Notes under the pieces: model-generated
What the model was told of the DNA's origin: nothing
Databases searched by the model: none
Seen by the model: only the letters and a program-made list of their open reading frames with translations
Translations under genes and position numbers: made by a program
From: Lachnospiraceae bacterium
GTDB lineage: Bacteria; Bacillota; Clostridia; Lachnospirales; Lachnospiraceae
Reading direction: 5' to 3'
NCBI GenBank assembly: GCA_910576335.1
Contig: CAJTIU010000021.1
Location: 1-64,000, forward strand
DNA: 64,000 nt
Shown here: positions 56,283 to 64,000 of the stretch, piece by piece
Layout of the letters: each line of letters opens with the position of its first letter
Position numbering within the stretch: position 1 is the first letter of the stretch

Positions 56283-57689
56283 ATGAGGCTGAAAGGGACA
56301 ATGGTTCTGGAACTGACGGATGGGGCCACGGGGGAGGTGGAGACGGTCACGGAGGAAAATATGGTGACGGAGGCTGTGAATGATATCCTGGGGATGAACC
56401 CCATGGGGGTGTTTTATTCGGAGAAGCATCTGGCGGATGTGATGTCGTGGAACGGGACCATGCTGCCGGTCTGCCCGAACATGATAGGGGGGATTCTGTT
56501 GTTTCCCAAGGCGCTGGAGGAGGATGCGGGGCATATTTATGAGTTGTCGGACAATCTGCCGGTGGCCTATGCTTCCAATAATGTGAATACTACGGCCAAT
56601 GCGGCCAGGGGGAGTCTGAACCAGACGGAGAGCAAGGTTTTGGAGGATGGGTATAAGTTTGTGTGGGAGTTTACGCCGAGCCAGGGGAACGGGACGATTG
56701 CGGCGGTGGCGCTGACCAGCGCCCAGGGCGGGCAGAACGGGTACGGGAGCCTGGTGGGGGATGGCAGTGCATTTCTGCAGATCAAGAAGCTGGATATCGG
56801 GGATCTGGGGAAGGCGAAGCAGGTTGTGTTGTTTGAGGCGGCGGAGATGGATTTTGAGAGGAACCTGCTATATTCGATTTCGTTTGAGGATTCCAGTGTG
56901 AGGGTGCGGAAGGTGAGGCTGCCGGTTTTCAGTGTGGGGCTGAATGAGAAGCTGGATGATTCCACTTATACGGTTTTGGAGGACCATGCGGTTCCTGTGG
57001 AGACGTTTTTGTTTCTGGGGAGCTATACGTTGTATGGGGAGTTCCTGGACGGGAAGGACGGGTATTGGTACGGGTTTTCCAATGAGGGCAATTCTTCCGG
57101 GAGCGCCAGGGTGCTCTGGGTGAGGATTTCCAAGGCGAATTATTCGGTGACAGAGGGGGAGTGGACGCTTTCCAATGCGAAGCTGATGGCCGTTGGGGAG
57201 CGGGATATGAGCGGGAGTTATCCGGAGCGGAAGTGTCGGTGTTGTATGAGGAACGGGTATCTGTATGTGCCGGCCTATGACAAGAAGGGGATTTATAAGA
57301 TCAATGTGGCGAATACGGCGGATGTGTCGCTGATTGCTTTTGGGTTTACGTCTAAGATGAAGCCGCTTTGTGAGTCGGGGACTTGTGAGCTGTTCCTAAC
57401 TTTGGTTGGGGATTTGATTGTGGGCGGGGATTTTCAGGTGACGGTGGAGGATGTGGTTATCCATACCCAGGGGAGCGCGAGGCTGGGGAGCGCGGCTACG
57501 CCGCTGTTTCAGTATAAGCAGTTTCTGGTGGGGTGGGGAGGCAGTTATGGGAATGAGTACCGGCATATGTATCTGCTGACGCCTTATCTGGCTACGATCA
57601 ATAATCTTTCTTCGGCGGTGGTGAAGGATGCGAATAAGACTATGAAGATCACTTATACGCTGACGGAGGCTGCGAGTGGGGAGGGGTGA
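56283..57689 (+). CDS. Large tail fibre or receptor-associated protein, unclassified
   Basis: A protein of 468 residues with GAAGGAG upstream, 16 bases after the tail-tip gene. MRLKGTMVLELTDGATGEVETVTEENMVTEAVNDILGMNPMGVFYSEKHL begins a beta-rich protein with many G-x-Y-W and SGSARVLWVRISKAN-like repeats. LTSAQGGQNGYGSLVG and VLEDHAVPVETFLFLGSYTLYGEFLDGKDGYWYGFSNEGNS suggest a propeller or jelly-roll. No named family was recognised, but position between tail-tip and holin is where host-recognition proteins lie. Confidence 0.7.
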   Translation: MRLKGTMVLELTDGATGEVETVTEENMVTEAVNDILGMNPMGVFYSEKHLADVMSWNGTMLPVCPNMIGGILLFPKALEEDAGHIYELSDNLPVAYASNNVNTTANAARGSLNQTESKVLEDGYKFVWEFTPSQGNGTIAAVALTSAQGGQNGYGSLVGDGSAFLQIKKLDIGDLGKAKQVVLFEAAEMDFERNLLYSISFEDSSVRVRKVRLPVFSVGLNEKLDDSTYTVLEDHAVPVETFLFLGSYTLYGEFLDGKDGYWYGFSNEGNSSGSARVLWVRISKANYSVTEGEWTLSNAKLMAVGERDMSGSYPERKCRCCMRNGYLYVPAYDKKGIYKINVANTADVSLIAFGFTSKMKPLCESGTCELFLTLVGDLIVGGDFQVTVEDVVIHTQGSARLGSAATPLFQYKQFLVGWGGSYGNEYRHMYLLTPYLATINNLSSAVVKDANKTMKITYTLTEAASGEG

Positions 57690-57827
57690 GAAAGGTATGG
57701 AAAATGGCGGAGAATGATTTGAGATAGGTGAGAATGGTGTGCGGATATTGGATTGGGAACAGGGCGACGGCTTTTGGGAGCGGGCCGCTTTTTCCATAGA
57801 AAAATCAAAGAAAGCGAGGGATTTTGT

Positions 57828-58235
57828 ATGAAGGAGTTTGTGAGTGTGATAGAGTGCGGGTTTGCGGCTATGGGCGGATACCTGGGCTGGGCCATGGGCG
57901 GGTTTGACGGTTTTCTGTATGCCCTGGTGGTGTTTGTGGCGGTGGATTATGTGACGGGGCTGATGGCCGCGGCGGTGGAGAAGAGGTTGTCCAGCGGTGT
58001 GGGGTTCCGGGGGATTTTTAAAAAGGTTGTGATTTTTTGTCTGGTGGCTCTGGGGCATATTTTGGACACACATATCATTCAGAACGGGAGCGCGGTGCGG
58101 ACGGCGGTGATTTTCTTTTATCTGTCCAATGAGGGGATTTCGATTCTGGAGAATGCGGCCAGGATTGGGCTGCCGGTGCCGGAGAAGCTGAAAGGGGTTC
58201 TGGCGCAGTTGCGGGAGGAAAAAGGGAAGGAGTAG
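57828..58235 (+). CDS. Phage holin (toxin secretion/lysis holin family)
   Basis: A protein of 135 residues, ATG behind AAAGCGAGGG. It has three hydrophobic segments (GFLYALVVFVAVDYVTGLMAAAVEKRL, FKKVVIFCLVALGHILDTHII, AVRTAVIFFYLSNEGISILENAARIGLPVPEKLKGVL) and the DYVTG...NEGISILEN pattern of the phage_holin_4 group. The holin opens the membrane at the end of the cycle so that the endolysin, encoded next, reaches the wall. Confidence 0.93.
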   Translation: MKEFVSVIECGFAAMGGYLGWAMGGFDGFLYALVVFVAVDYVTGLMAAAVEKRLSSGVGFRGIFKKVVIFCLVALGHILDTHIIQNGSAVRTAVIFFYLSNEGISILENAARIGLPVPEKLKGVLAQLREEKGKE

Positions 58236-58278
58236 GAGACGGTACGGAGGGTGATATTTTGTAGGGTTTTTGTGAGTG

Positions 58279-58308
58279 GGCATCAGTGTGAAAGCTGGTG
58301 CCTTTTTT
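58279..58308 (+). terminator. Terminator after holin
   Basis: GGCATCAG (58279-58286) pairs with CTGGTGCC (58295-58302), with one G-U pair, then TTTTTT. Closely similar to the terminator at 54384, including part of the loop. Confidence 0.7.
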
Positions 58309-58367
58309 CGTGCAGTAAATTGGAGAATGTTTCCGGGCGGGGAACGGGAGAAGGAGAGTGATTTTGT

Positions 58368-59966
58368 ATGAAGCTGATTCAGAAGTTTTTAACGGAGTCC
58401 GGGTGTTACCGGGCGGGGAGGAAGATTGCGGTGAAGGGGCTGATGATTCATTCGGTGGGGTGTCCCCAGCCGAAGGCTTCTGTGTTTATGAAGAACTGGG
58501 ATAAGGCGGATGCGGGGGTCTGTGTCCATGCCATTGTGGAGCCGGGAGGGGATGTGTACCAGCTTCTGCCCTGGGATTATAGGGGATGGCACTGCGGCGG
58601 TGACGGGAACGGGACGCATATTGGGGTGGAGATGACGGAGCCTGCCACAATCCGGTATACGGGCGGTTCGGACTGGACGGAGACCGGGGACGGGAGGAAT
58701 ACGGAGAGCCATGTGCTTGCTACTTATCAGTATGCGGTGGAGCTGTTTGCTTATCTGTGCCGGATGTTTGGGCTGGACCCTCTGGCGGACGGGGTTGTGG
58801 TTTCCCATTCCGAGGGGCATAGGAGGGGGATTGCAAGCAATCACGGGGACGTGGAGCATATCTGGAAGAGGTTTGGGCTGTCTATGGGGCAGTTTCGGAA
58901 GGATATTAAGGCGGCTATGGACGGCGCGGAAAGCGGGAGCGGCGGTGCTGGGGATGGAGGTTCTGGCGCGGGTGTTTCCGGGCTTACAAGGATTATGGGG
59001 AAGGCTGTGGCGACGGCGGAGCAGATGCGGGAGTATGTGAAGGGGAAGAATCCGGGGGTGGCGCAGTCGGTTTTGGATATGGTGCCGCTGTATCTGTCGG
59101 AAGGGGAGGCCGAGGGCGTGAGAGGGGATGTGGCTTTTGCCCAGTCGTGCCTGGAGACGGGGAATTTTACGTTTTCGGGTTCGGCGGTCTCTTTGGAGCA
59201 GAATAATTTTGCCGGGATGGGCGTGGTGAAAAACGGGGTGAAGGGGCTGTGTTTTGATACGGCGCTGCTTGGTATCCGGTGCCAGGTGCAGCATTTGAAA
59301 GCCTATGCCTGTACGGAGGATTTGGTGAATGGGAATGTGGACCCGCGCTTTAGGTATGTGGCAAGGGGGTGTGCGCCTTATGTGGAGTGGCTGGGTGTCC
59401 AGGAGAATCCCCAGGGGAAAGGCTGGGCTGCGGGAGCCGGGTATGGGGAGAAGGTCCTGGGGATTTTGAGGGAGATTACCGGGGAGGCCGGGAGCGGCGG
59501 AAGCTGTGGCGGTGTGCCGGGGAATCCGGTGGAGCCTATGGCCGGGTTTGTGAAGGTGTTCTATAAGGGCAGGGACGGGGTGAATGTGCGGACTGCTCCC
59601 TGCATGGGGGACAATGTGGACCAGGTGGTGTATGAGGGGATTTATACGGTGACGGGCATCAGTGCGGATAAGCGGTGGTACAGGCTGAAATCTGGGCTTT
59701 TTATTACGGCGGATGCGGAGTATGTGATGTTCATGGAGAGGCTGCCGGGGAAGTCTTCTTATCTGGTTCGGGTGGATATCCCGGACTTGAATATCCGTAA
59801 GGGGCCGGGGACGGATTTTGCCCGGACGGGGCTGTTTACGGGTGCGGGTGTGTTTACGGTTGTGGAGGAAGCGGACGGGAAGGGAGCCGGGAAGTGGGGG
59901 CTTTTGAAGTCGTATAAGAGGGAGCGGAACGGGTGGATTTCGCTGGATTTTGTGACGAGGCTGTAA
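58368..59966 (+). CDS. Endolysin: amidase, glucosaminidase and two SH3 domains
   Basis: A protein of 532 residues with GAGAAGGAGAG upstream. Residues 15-190 are an N-acetylmuramoyl-L-alanine amidase 2 domain (KGLMIHSVGC with zinc His, HIGVEMTEP, VVSHSEGHRRGIASNHGDVEHIW). Residues 225-370 look like a glucosaminidase (GH73): GDVAFAQSCLETGNFTFSGSAVSLEQNNFAGMG. Two SH3-like wall-binding repeats follow (GVNVRTAPC near 410, LNIRKGPGTDF near 485). It degrades peptidoglycan by two bonds to release phage; two linked Gly-rich hinges separate the parts. Confidence 0.92.
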   Translation: MKLIQKFLTESGCYRAGRKIAVKGLMIHSVGCPQPKASVFMKNWDKADAGVCVHAIVEPGGDVYQLLPWDYRGWHCGGDGNGTHIGVEMTEPATIRYTGGSDWTETGDGRNTESHVLATYQYAVELFAYLCRMFGLDPLADGVVVSHSEGHRRGIASNHGDVEHIWKRFGLSMGQFRKDIKAAMDGAESGSGGAGDGGSGAGVSGLTRIMGKAVATAEQMREYVKGKNPGVAQSVLDMVPLYLSEGEAEGVRGDVAFAQSCLETGNFTFSGSAVSLEQNNFAGMGVVKNGVKGLCFDTALLGIRCQVQHLKAYACTEDLVNGNVDPRFRYVARGCAPYVEWLGVQENPQGKGWAAGAGYGEKVLGILREITGEAGSGGSCGGVPGNPVEPMAGFVKVFYKGRDGVNVRTAPCMGDNVDQVVYEGIYTVTGISADKRWYRLKSGLFITADAEYVMFMERLPGKSSYLVRVDIPDLNIRKGPGTDFARTGLFTGAGVFTVVEEADGKGAGKWGLLKSYKRERNGWISLDFVTRL

Positions 59967-60121
59967 GGGCGTTTTTGTTGAGGGGCAGGGATGCCTTATT
60001 TTTTTGTCTTGCTATATGCTGCCGGAGGGCTGTTGAGGTCTGGGGCGCGTCGGCCGGGAGATTCCCCGGCGGTACATACCATGCCATTGGTATGAATTTT
60101 GGAAAGGTAAGGGAATTGGTT

Positions 60122-60370
60122 ATGACGGTGATGGAGCTGGACGCGCTGAAAGACGTGGATGTGAGGACTGTGGAGAAGGAAGGGCTTGTGGATATCCGGG
60201 AGGTGGAGATTGACCGGAGCCTGCCGCTGGAGGAACGGAAGAGGGCTTATCTGGAGGCGGTGGGGAATCCTTATGCGGTGCGTGTGGGGGATATGAAGGT
60301 GAGGGTACGGTTTGCGGAGGATGGGGGCTCTTTTGAAGAGGCTTTTGAAAATATGCTGCGGAATGTTTAA
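60122..60370 (+). CDS. DUF6870-like protein
   Basis: A protein of 82 residues from MTVMELDALKDVD, behind AAGGTAAGGG. An ATG at 60092 is also in frame. MELDALKDVDVRTVEKEGLVDIREVEIDRSLPLEERKRAYLEAVGNPYAVRVGDMKVRVRFAEDGGSFEEAFENML matches the DUF6870 pattern (L-V-D-I-x-x-V, then N-P-Y-x-x-x-x-G-x-x-x-V-x-V-x-F), a small protein often found next to serine recombinases in clostridial mobile elements. Possibly a recombination accessory factor; function is not known. Confidence 0.75.
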   Translation: MTVMELDALKDVDVRTVEKEGLVDIREVEIDRSLPLEERKRAYLEAVGNPYAVRVGDMKVRVRFAEDGGSFEEAFENMLRNV

Positions 60371-60390
60371 AATAACATTGGACTTTTGGG

Positions 60391-60441
60391 GGCGGAGGCG
60401 CTATGATTGTCTTAGGGACAAGTTAGTGCATCCGCCTTTTT
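60391..60441 (+). terminator. Terminator before recombinases, containing repeated motif
   Basis: GGCGGA (60391-60396) pairs with TCCGCC (60431-60436), with inner stems GCGCTA/TAGTGC (60398-60403 / 60424-60429) and TTGTC/GACAA (60407-60411 / 60417-60421), then TTTTT. The right arm contains TAGGGACAAGTTAGTGCA (60413-60430), which recurs at the left end of the element. Confidence 0.75.
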
Positions 60442-60485
60442 GATTTTGCAGGTGATTCTGGCAAATTAGAAAGGAGCGGAAGCAC

Positions 60486-62165
60486 ATGAAGAACAAACAA
60501 TTCAAGAAGATCTATCATGCCGCCATCTATGTCCGGCTGTCGAAGGAGGATGGCGATGTTGCGGGCGCGTCTAAGGCGGAGAGCAACAGCATTTCTAATC
60601 AGAAAGAGTTAATCAGAGATTTCCTGAAGGATAAAGAGGATATTGTGGTGGTGTCGGAACGGGTGGACGACGGGTACAGCGGTTCCAGTTTTGAGCGGCC
60701 TGGGTTCCAGCAGATGCTGGAGGATATACGGCGGGGCGCGGTGGACTGTGTGATCGTCAAGGATCTGTCTAGGTTCGGGCGTGAGTACATTGATACGGGA
60801 CGCTATATTGAGCGGCTGTTCCCGGCTCTTGGGGTGCGCTTTATTGCGGTGAATGACCATTATGACAGTTTGAGAGGGGACGGGCAGGGGGACGAGATTC
60901 TGGTTCCTTTTAAGAACCTGATCAATGACGCTTACTGCCGGGATATTTCGGTGAAGATCCGGAGCCATTTGGAAGTGAAGCGGAGGAACGGGGAGTTTAT
61001 CGGCGCTTTTGCGCCTTATGGGTATCAGAAGGACGGTGAGGACCGCCATAGGCTTGTGGTTGATGCTTATGCGGCCGGGGTGGTGCGGGATATTTTCCGT
61101 ATGAAGCTGCACGGCATGAGCCAGGATGCCATTGCCGGGAAGCTGAATAGGGACGGTATCCTTTCTCCGATGGAGTATAAGAACAGCCGGGGTATCAATT
61201 TCCGGACGGCGTTCCGGGTGAAGGCGGCGTCCGGGTGGAGCCCGGTGGCGGTGAGGCGTATTCTGGAAAATGAGGTCTATATTGGAAATCTGGTGCAGGG
61301 GAGGCAGTCCACGCCGAACCATAAGGTGAAGAAATCCATACGGAAGGATAAAGGGGACTGGGTGAGGGTTGAGAAGAACCATGAGCCGGTGGTCAGCGAG
61401 AGGGATTTTGCGGTTGTTCAGAAGCTGCTGGGGATGGATACGAGGACGGCGCCGGACAGGGGGGGCGTGTATCTGCTGTCCGGGATTGCCGTGTGCGGGG
61501 ACTGCGGGGCCCCGATGGTGCGGAAGGTGTCTTCGGTGAATGGGAAGAGGTATTGTTATTATATCTGTTCCGGGCATAAGGCGGGCGGGAGCTGCGGCCC
61601 TCACCGGATTCCGGTGCAGGCGCTGGAGGATGCGGTGTTTGTCCTGTTGAAGAGGCATATAGGGTGTATCCTGGATCTGGAGAGGGGGCTGGAATATGCG
61701 GGGACGGTGCCGTTTAGGGACTTGGATGTCCGGAAGCTGGAGGAACGGCGGGAGAAGCTGTTAGGCGAGGCGGAGAGGTGCCGGGAGCTGTGTATGATGC
61801 TTTATGAGGACATGAAGGACGGGGTGATCACGAAGGAGGATTATGTGGAGCTCCATGCCGCGTATGAGGCCAGGGGGAAGGAGGCGCAGGAGGCGGCAGG
61901 GAAGGCGGAGAGGGAGATCCGGGCTGTCCTGGAAGGGGATGAGGACAAGTACCGGTGGATTTCTTATTTTAAGGAGTATCGGGATATCGGGGAGCTGACC
62001 AGGAATGTGGTGGTGGTCCTGATTTCGGAAGTGCGGGTGTATGACAGGGAGAATATTGAGGTGGTGTTTGATTTTGCGGACCAGTACCGGCAGGCTTTGG
62101 AATATGTGGAGGGCAGGGAGTGTCCGGGACCGGAAGAGGTGTCTGCCGGAAGGGAGGCGGTCTGA
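60486..62165 (+). CDS. Large serine recombinase 1
   Basis: A protein of 559 residues. The catalytic N-terminus has YVRLSKEDGD with Ser19 as nucleophile, then DDGYSGSSFERPGFQQMLEDIRRGAVDCVIVKDLSRFGREYIDTGRYIE. The recombinase domain (about 175-275), a zinc ribbon (CGDCGAPMV...CSGHKAGGSCG) and a C-terminal coiled coil follow, as in TnpX/TndX-type integrases. Such enzymes join attP and attB without a long homology. It is the first of three consecutive recombinase genes, all in one operon, spaced by 1 base or overlapping. Confidence 0.95.
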   Translation: MKNKQFKKIYHAAIYVRLSKEDGDVAGASKAESNSISNQKELIRDFLKDKEDIVVVSERVDDGYSGSSFERPGFQQMLEDIRRGAVDCVIVKDLSRFGREYIDTGRYIERLFPALGVRFIAVNDHYDSLRGDGQGDEILVPFKNLINDAYCRDISVKIRSHLEVKRRNGEFIGAFAPYGYQKDGEDRHRLVVDAYAAGVVRDIFRMKLHGMSQDAIAGKLNRDGILSPMEYKNSRGINFRTAFRVKAASGWSPVAVRRILENEVYIGNLVQGRQSTPNHKVKKSIRKDKGDWVRVEKNHEPVVSERDFAVVQKLLGMDTRTAPDRGGVYLLSGIAVCGDCGAPMVRKVSSVNGKRYCYYICSGHKAGGSCGPHRIPVQALEDAVFVLLKRHIGCILDLERGLEYAGTVPFRDLDVRKLEERREKLLGEAERCRELCMMLYEDMKDGVITKEDYVELHAAYEARGKEAQEAAGKAEREIRAVLEGDEDKYRWISYFKEYRDIGELTRNVVVVLISEVRVYDRENIEVVFDFADQYRQALEYVEGRECPGPEEVSAGREAV

Positions 62166-62166
62166 C

Positions 62167-63852
62167 ATGGCAAGGAAGAGCAGGAAGAAGCTGAACGGGG
62201 CTGTTGGGAAAGTGGAGAAGGCTGTGCTGTTCCGAGCAGGGCTGTATGCGAGGCTTTCTTATGAGTCCGGGGTGAACCGGGAGCGGGGGACTATTGAGAC
62301 GCAGATGGAGCTTATGAGGGGCTTTGTGGAGGGGACTGAGGATATCGTGGTGCAGGAGACGTATTCTGACGCTTCTTTTACGGGGACCACGTTTGAGCGT
62401 CCGGGTTTTGAGCGTATGATGGGGGATATCCGGAACGGGAAGATTAATTGTGTCATTGTGAAGGATCTGTCCAGGCTTGGGAGGAATTATGTGGAGGCCG
62501 GCAATTATATTGAGCGGGTGTTCCCGTTTCTGGATGTGCGGTTTATTTCGGTGAATGACGGGTTTGATTCTTTCCGGTGCGGGACGGATTTGTCCATGCC
62601 TTTGAAGAATATCGTGAATGAGTATTATGCGAAGGATATTTCCCGGAAGGTGACATCTGCCTTGAATACGGCGCGGGCGGAGGGGAAATTTGTGATCAAG
62701 CTGGCTCCTTACGGGTATCTGAAATCGCCGGAGGATAAGCAGAGCCTGGTGGTGGACGGGGAGACGGCTGGGGTTGTGAAGCGTATCTTCCGGCTGTTCC
62801 TGGAGGGTAACGGCTATGGGAGGATTGCGGGAATCCTGAACGGGGAGGGCATCCCATGTCCGGAGGTCTACCGGAAGTCAAGGGGGCTTCCGGTGACGGG
62901 GCATAAGGGGTGTGTGGAATGGACGGGGATCGTGGTGAAGCGGCTGTTGTCGAATGAGTATTATACGGGGGATTCTGTCCATGGGAAGACCGGCGGGAAG
63001 TTGTTTGGGGGCGGCTCCGGCGGGGGAGAGGACGCTGGCGGGTATGTGGTCAGGGATACCCATGAGGCGCTGGTCTCCAGGGCTGATTTTGACAGGGTGC
63101 AGGAGATGAAGGCGGAGCAGGCGCGGGTTTATAACGGGAAACGTGCGGAGGGCAGGCGCTGTGCGGCGGGGAGGAATAAGTTTAAGAAGAAGGTGGTGTG
63201 CAGTGACTGTGGGAAGACGATGTATCTGTTCCGGGCGGTATCGCAGGAGGGGGATAAGTTTTTTTATGGCTGCAGTTCCCATAACAGGAGCCGGAAGGTG
63301 TGTCCGTACCGGCATAAGGTCATGCTGGAGAATCTGGAGGCTGCGGTGTTCGGGGTTATCAGGAGCCATATGGATGCCTGTCTGGATGCGGAGCGGCTGG
63401 TCCGGAAGCTGAATGCCGGGAGGCAGGGGATGGAGCGGTACAGGCTGATGTCCAGGCAGGCGGAACGTATCCGGGAGAGGATGCGGCAGGCTGCTGGGAA
63501 GAAGGCGGGGCTGTATGCGGATTTTGCGGAGCGGCTGATTGACGGGGAGGAATATGCGGCGCTGTCGGAGCGGTATACGAAGGAGGCGGAGGCGCTTTCT
63601 GCGGAGCTGGAGCGGCTGTTGGAGGAGCGGGAGAGGTATGAGAGGGATTTCCATATAGAGGAAGGCTGGGAGAAGACGGTGCGCGGGTTCCTGGGGGAGC
63701 GGGAGCTGACCCAGGGGATGGTGGACGCTTTTGTGACGAGGGTTTCTGTGGACAGGGAGGGGAACTGTGAGGTGGTCCTGGCCTATGATGATATGCTTGC
63801 GGAGCTTTTGGGGGCTGTGAGGGAAAGGGAGGCGGAGAACGATGAAGGTTGA
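62167..63852 (+). CDS. Large serine recombinase 2
   Basis: A protein of 561 residues. Residues 26-34 are LYARLSYES, with Ser31 as nucleophile, then SDASFTGTTFERPGFERMMGDIRNGKINCVIVKDLSRLGRNYVEAGNYIERVFP. The recombinase domain spans about 190-290. A zinc ribbon (CSDCGKTMYLFRAVSQEGDKFFYGCSSHNRSRKVCPYRHK) and a C-terminal coiled-coil (RERMRQAAGKK...SAELERLLEERERYER) complete it. It differs from its neighbour across most of its length, so the pair are not recent duplicates. It starts one base after recombinase 1 and overlaps recombinase 3 by 11 bases. Confidence 0.95.
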   Translation: MARKSRKKLNGAVGKVEKAVLFRAGLYARLSYESGVNRERGTIETQMELMRGFVEGTEDIVVQETYSDASFTGTTFERPGFERMMGDIRNGKINCVIVKDLSRLGRNYVEAGNYIERVFPFLDVRFISVNDGFDSFRCGTDLSMPLKNIVNEYYAKDISRKVTSALNTARAEGKFVIKLAPYGYLKSPEDKQSLVVDGETAGVVKRIFRLFLEGNGYGRIAGILNGEGIPCPEVYRKSRGLPVTGHKGCVEWTGIVVKRLLSNEYYTGDSVHGKTGGKLFGGGSGGGEDAGGYVVRDTHEALVSRADFDRVQEMKAEQARVYNGKRAEGRRCAAGRNKFKKKVVCSDCGKTMYLFRAVSQEGDKFFYGCSSHNRSRKVCPYRHKVMLENLEAAVFGVIRSHMDACLDAERLVRKLNAGRQGMERYRLMSRQAERIRERMRQAAGKKAGLYADFAERLIDGEEYAALSERYTKEAEALSAELERLLEERERYERDFHIEEGWEKTVRGFLGERELTQGMVDAFVTRVSVDREGNCEVVLAYDDMLAELLGAVREREAENDEG

Positions 63853-64000
63853 TGTGGTGGCTAAGTATATCCGGCTGTCGGATGAGGATGTGGATACCGG
63901 GAGGGGCGTGAAGCAGGAGAGCAACAGTGTTGTGTCCCAGAGGCGGCTTCTGGACGGGTTTATTGAGGGGGATGCGGGGCTTGGAAGGTGCCGGGTGCTG
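63842..64000 (+). CDS. Large serine recombinase 3, cut by window end
   Basis: A start of 53 visible residues: MKVDVVAKYIRLSDEDVDTG...KQESNSVVSQRRLLDGFIEG. Ser13 sits in the RLSDED motif; SNSVVSQRRLL is typical of the first helix after it. The gene runs out of the window. It overlaps recombinase 2. Whether all three are needed together cannot be told. Confidence 0.85.
   Translation, partial: MKVDVVAKYIRLSDEDVDTGRGVKQESNSVVSQRRLLDGFIEGDAGLGRCRVL

Noticed and set aside
59967-60121. Upstream extension of the DUF6870 gene to 59933
   Set aside because: The added 60 residues overlap the endolysin end, look out of family, and no binding site precedes them; AAGGTAAGGG before 60122 fits better.
60413-60430. 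Right attachment site (attR) of the element at the repeated motif
   Set aside because: The serine recombinase genes lie to the right of it, and an integrated element keeps its recombinases inside. The motif is also part of a terminator. The true right end must be past the window.
1-64000. CRISPR array or tRNA gene
   Set aside because: No regularly spaced repeats of 23-40 bases with unique spacers and no tRNA T-loop with matching arms were found. The GGAACAAG and 11-bp repeats are too short.

Overview
The window reads as the chromosome of a Gram-positive anaerobe of the Bacillota, most likely a Lachnospiraceae or related gut clostridium. The evidence is purine-rich Shine-Dalgarno sequences, PadR, AraC and MATE accessory genes, cysteine-rich KTR peptides, an HK97-type siphovirus with DUF2800/DUF2815/VapE replication genes, and large serine recombinases. 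Species cannot be named from sequence alone.

Region 1 (1 to about 11,315) is a lower-GC accessory island built from repeated modules. Each module carries small-molecule response genes (AraC or PadR regulators, MATE exporters, DUF998, ATC hydrolase, C45 hydrolase, cupin, GNAT fusion) next to a short gene for a cysteine-rich KTR peptide, usually closed by a conserved C-terminal tail and hairpin terminator. There are four KTR genes (one truncated) and one detached C-terminal remnant. Divergent PadR-controlled promoters with overlapping palindromes can be read at base level.

Region 2 (about 11,316 to beyond 64,000) is a higher-GC integrated phage-like element that begins inside the 3' end of the fourth KTR gene. 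Left to right it holds a candidate structured RNA, symE, parA and parB; cargo consisting of a Hachiman anti-phage system (hamA, hamB) and a CatA-like acetyltransferase, TetR and MFS set; two Com-like zinc ribbons; a sigma-like regulator; replication and recombination genes (DUF2800, DUF2815, DNA polymerase A, VapE primase-helicase, VRR-NUC, SNF2 helicase); an ArpU-like late regulator followed by 11-bp tandem repeats; and an HNH nuclease. A DNA-modification island follows (HTH, PAPS-reductase-like, MT-A70, and a C5 cytosine methyltransferase interrupted by an intein at its catalytic cysteine). Then come packaging and head genes (P27, TerL, portal, ClpP-like protease, HK97 capsid), the tail (connector, major tail, chaperone with an A_AAA_AAC frameshift site, tape measure, tail proteins), lysis (holin, amidase-glucosaminidase) and three consecutive large serine recombinases, the last cut by the window edge.

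The structural operon is repeatedly interrupted by extra cassettes, several with their own promoter or terminator: a MerR regulator between terminase and portal, an AbiJ-like gene between tail chaperone and tape measure, and a GNAT, SufBD-like, yjdF (behind a yjdF-class riboswitch), 65-residue and YdeI-like set inside the tail genes. The most unusual points are the intein at the methyltransferase active site with an apparently foreign sequence patch just downstream, the Hachiman system carried by the prophage, the recurrent disruption of KTR genes at their 3' ends, and the large structured non-coding segment at the left end.
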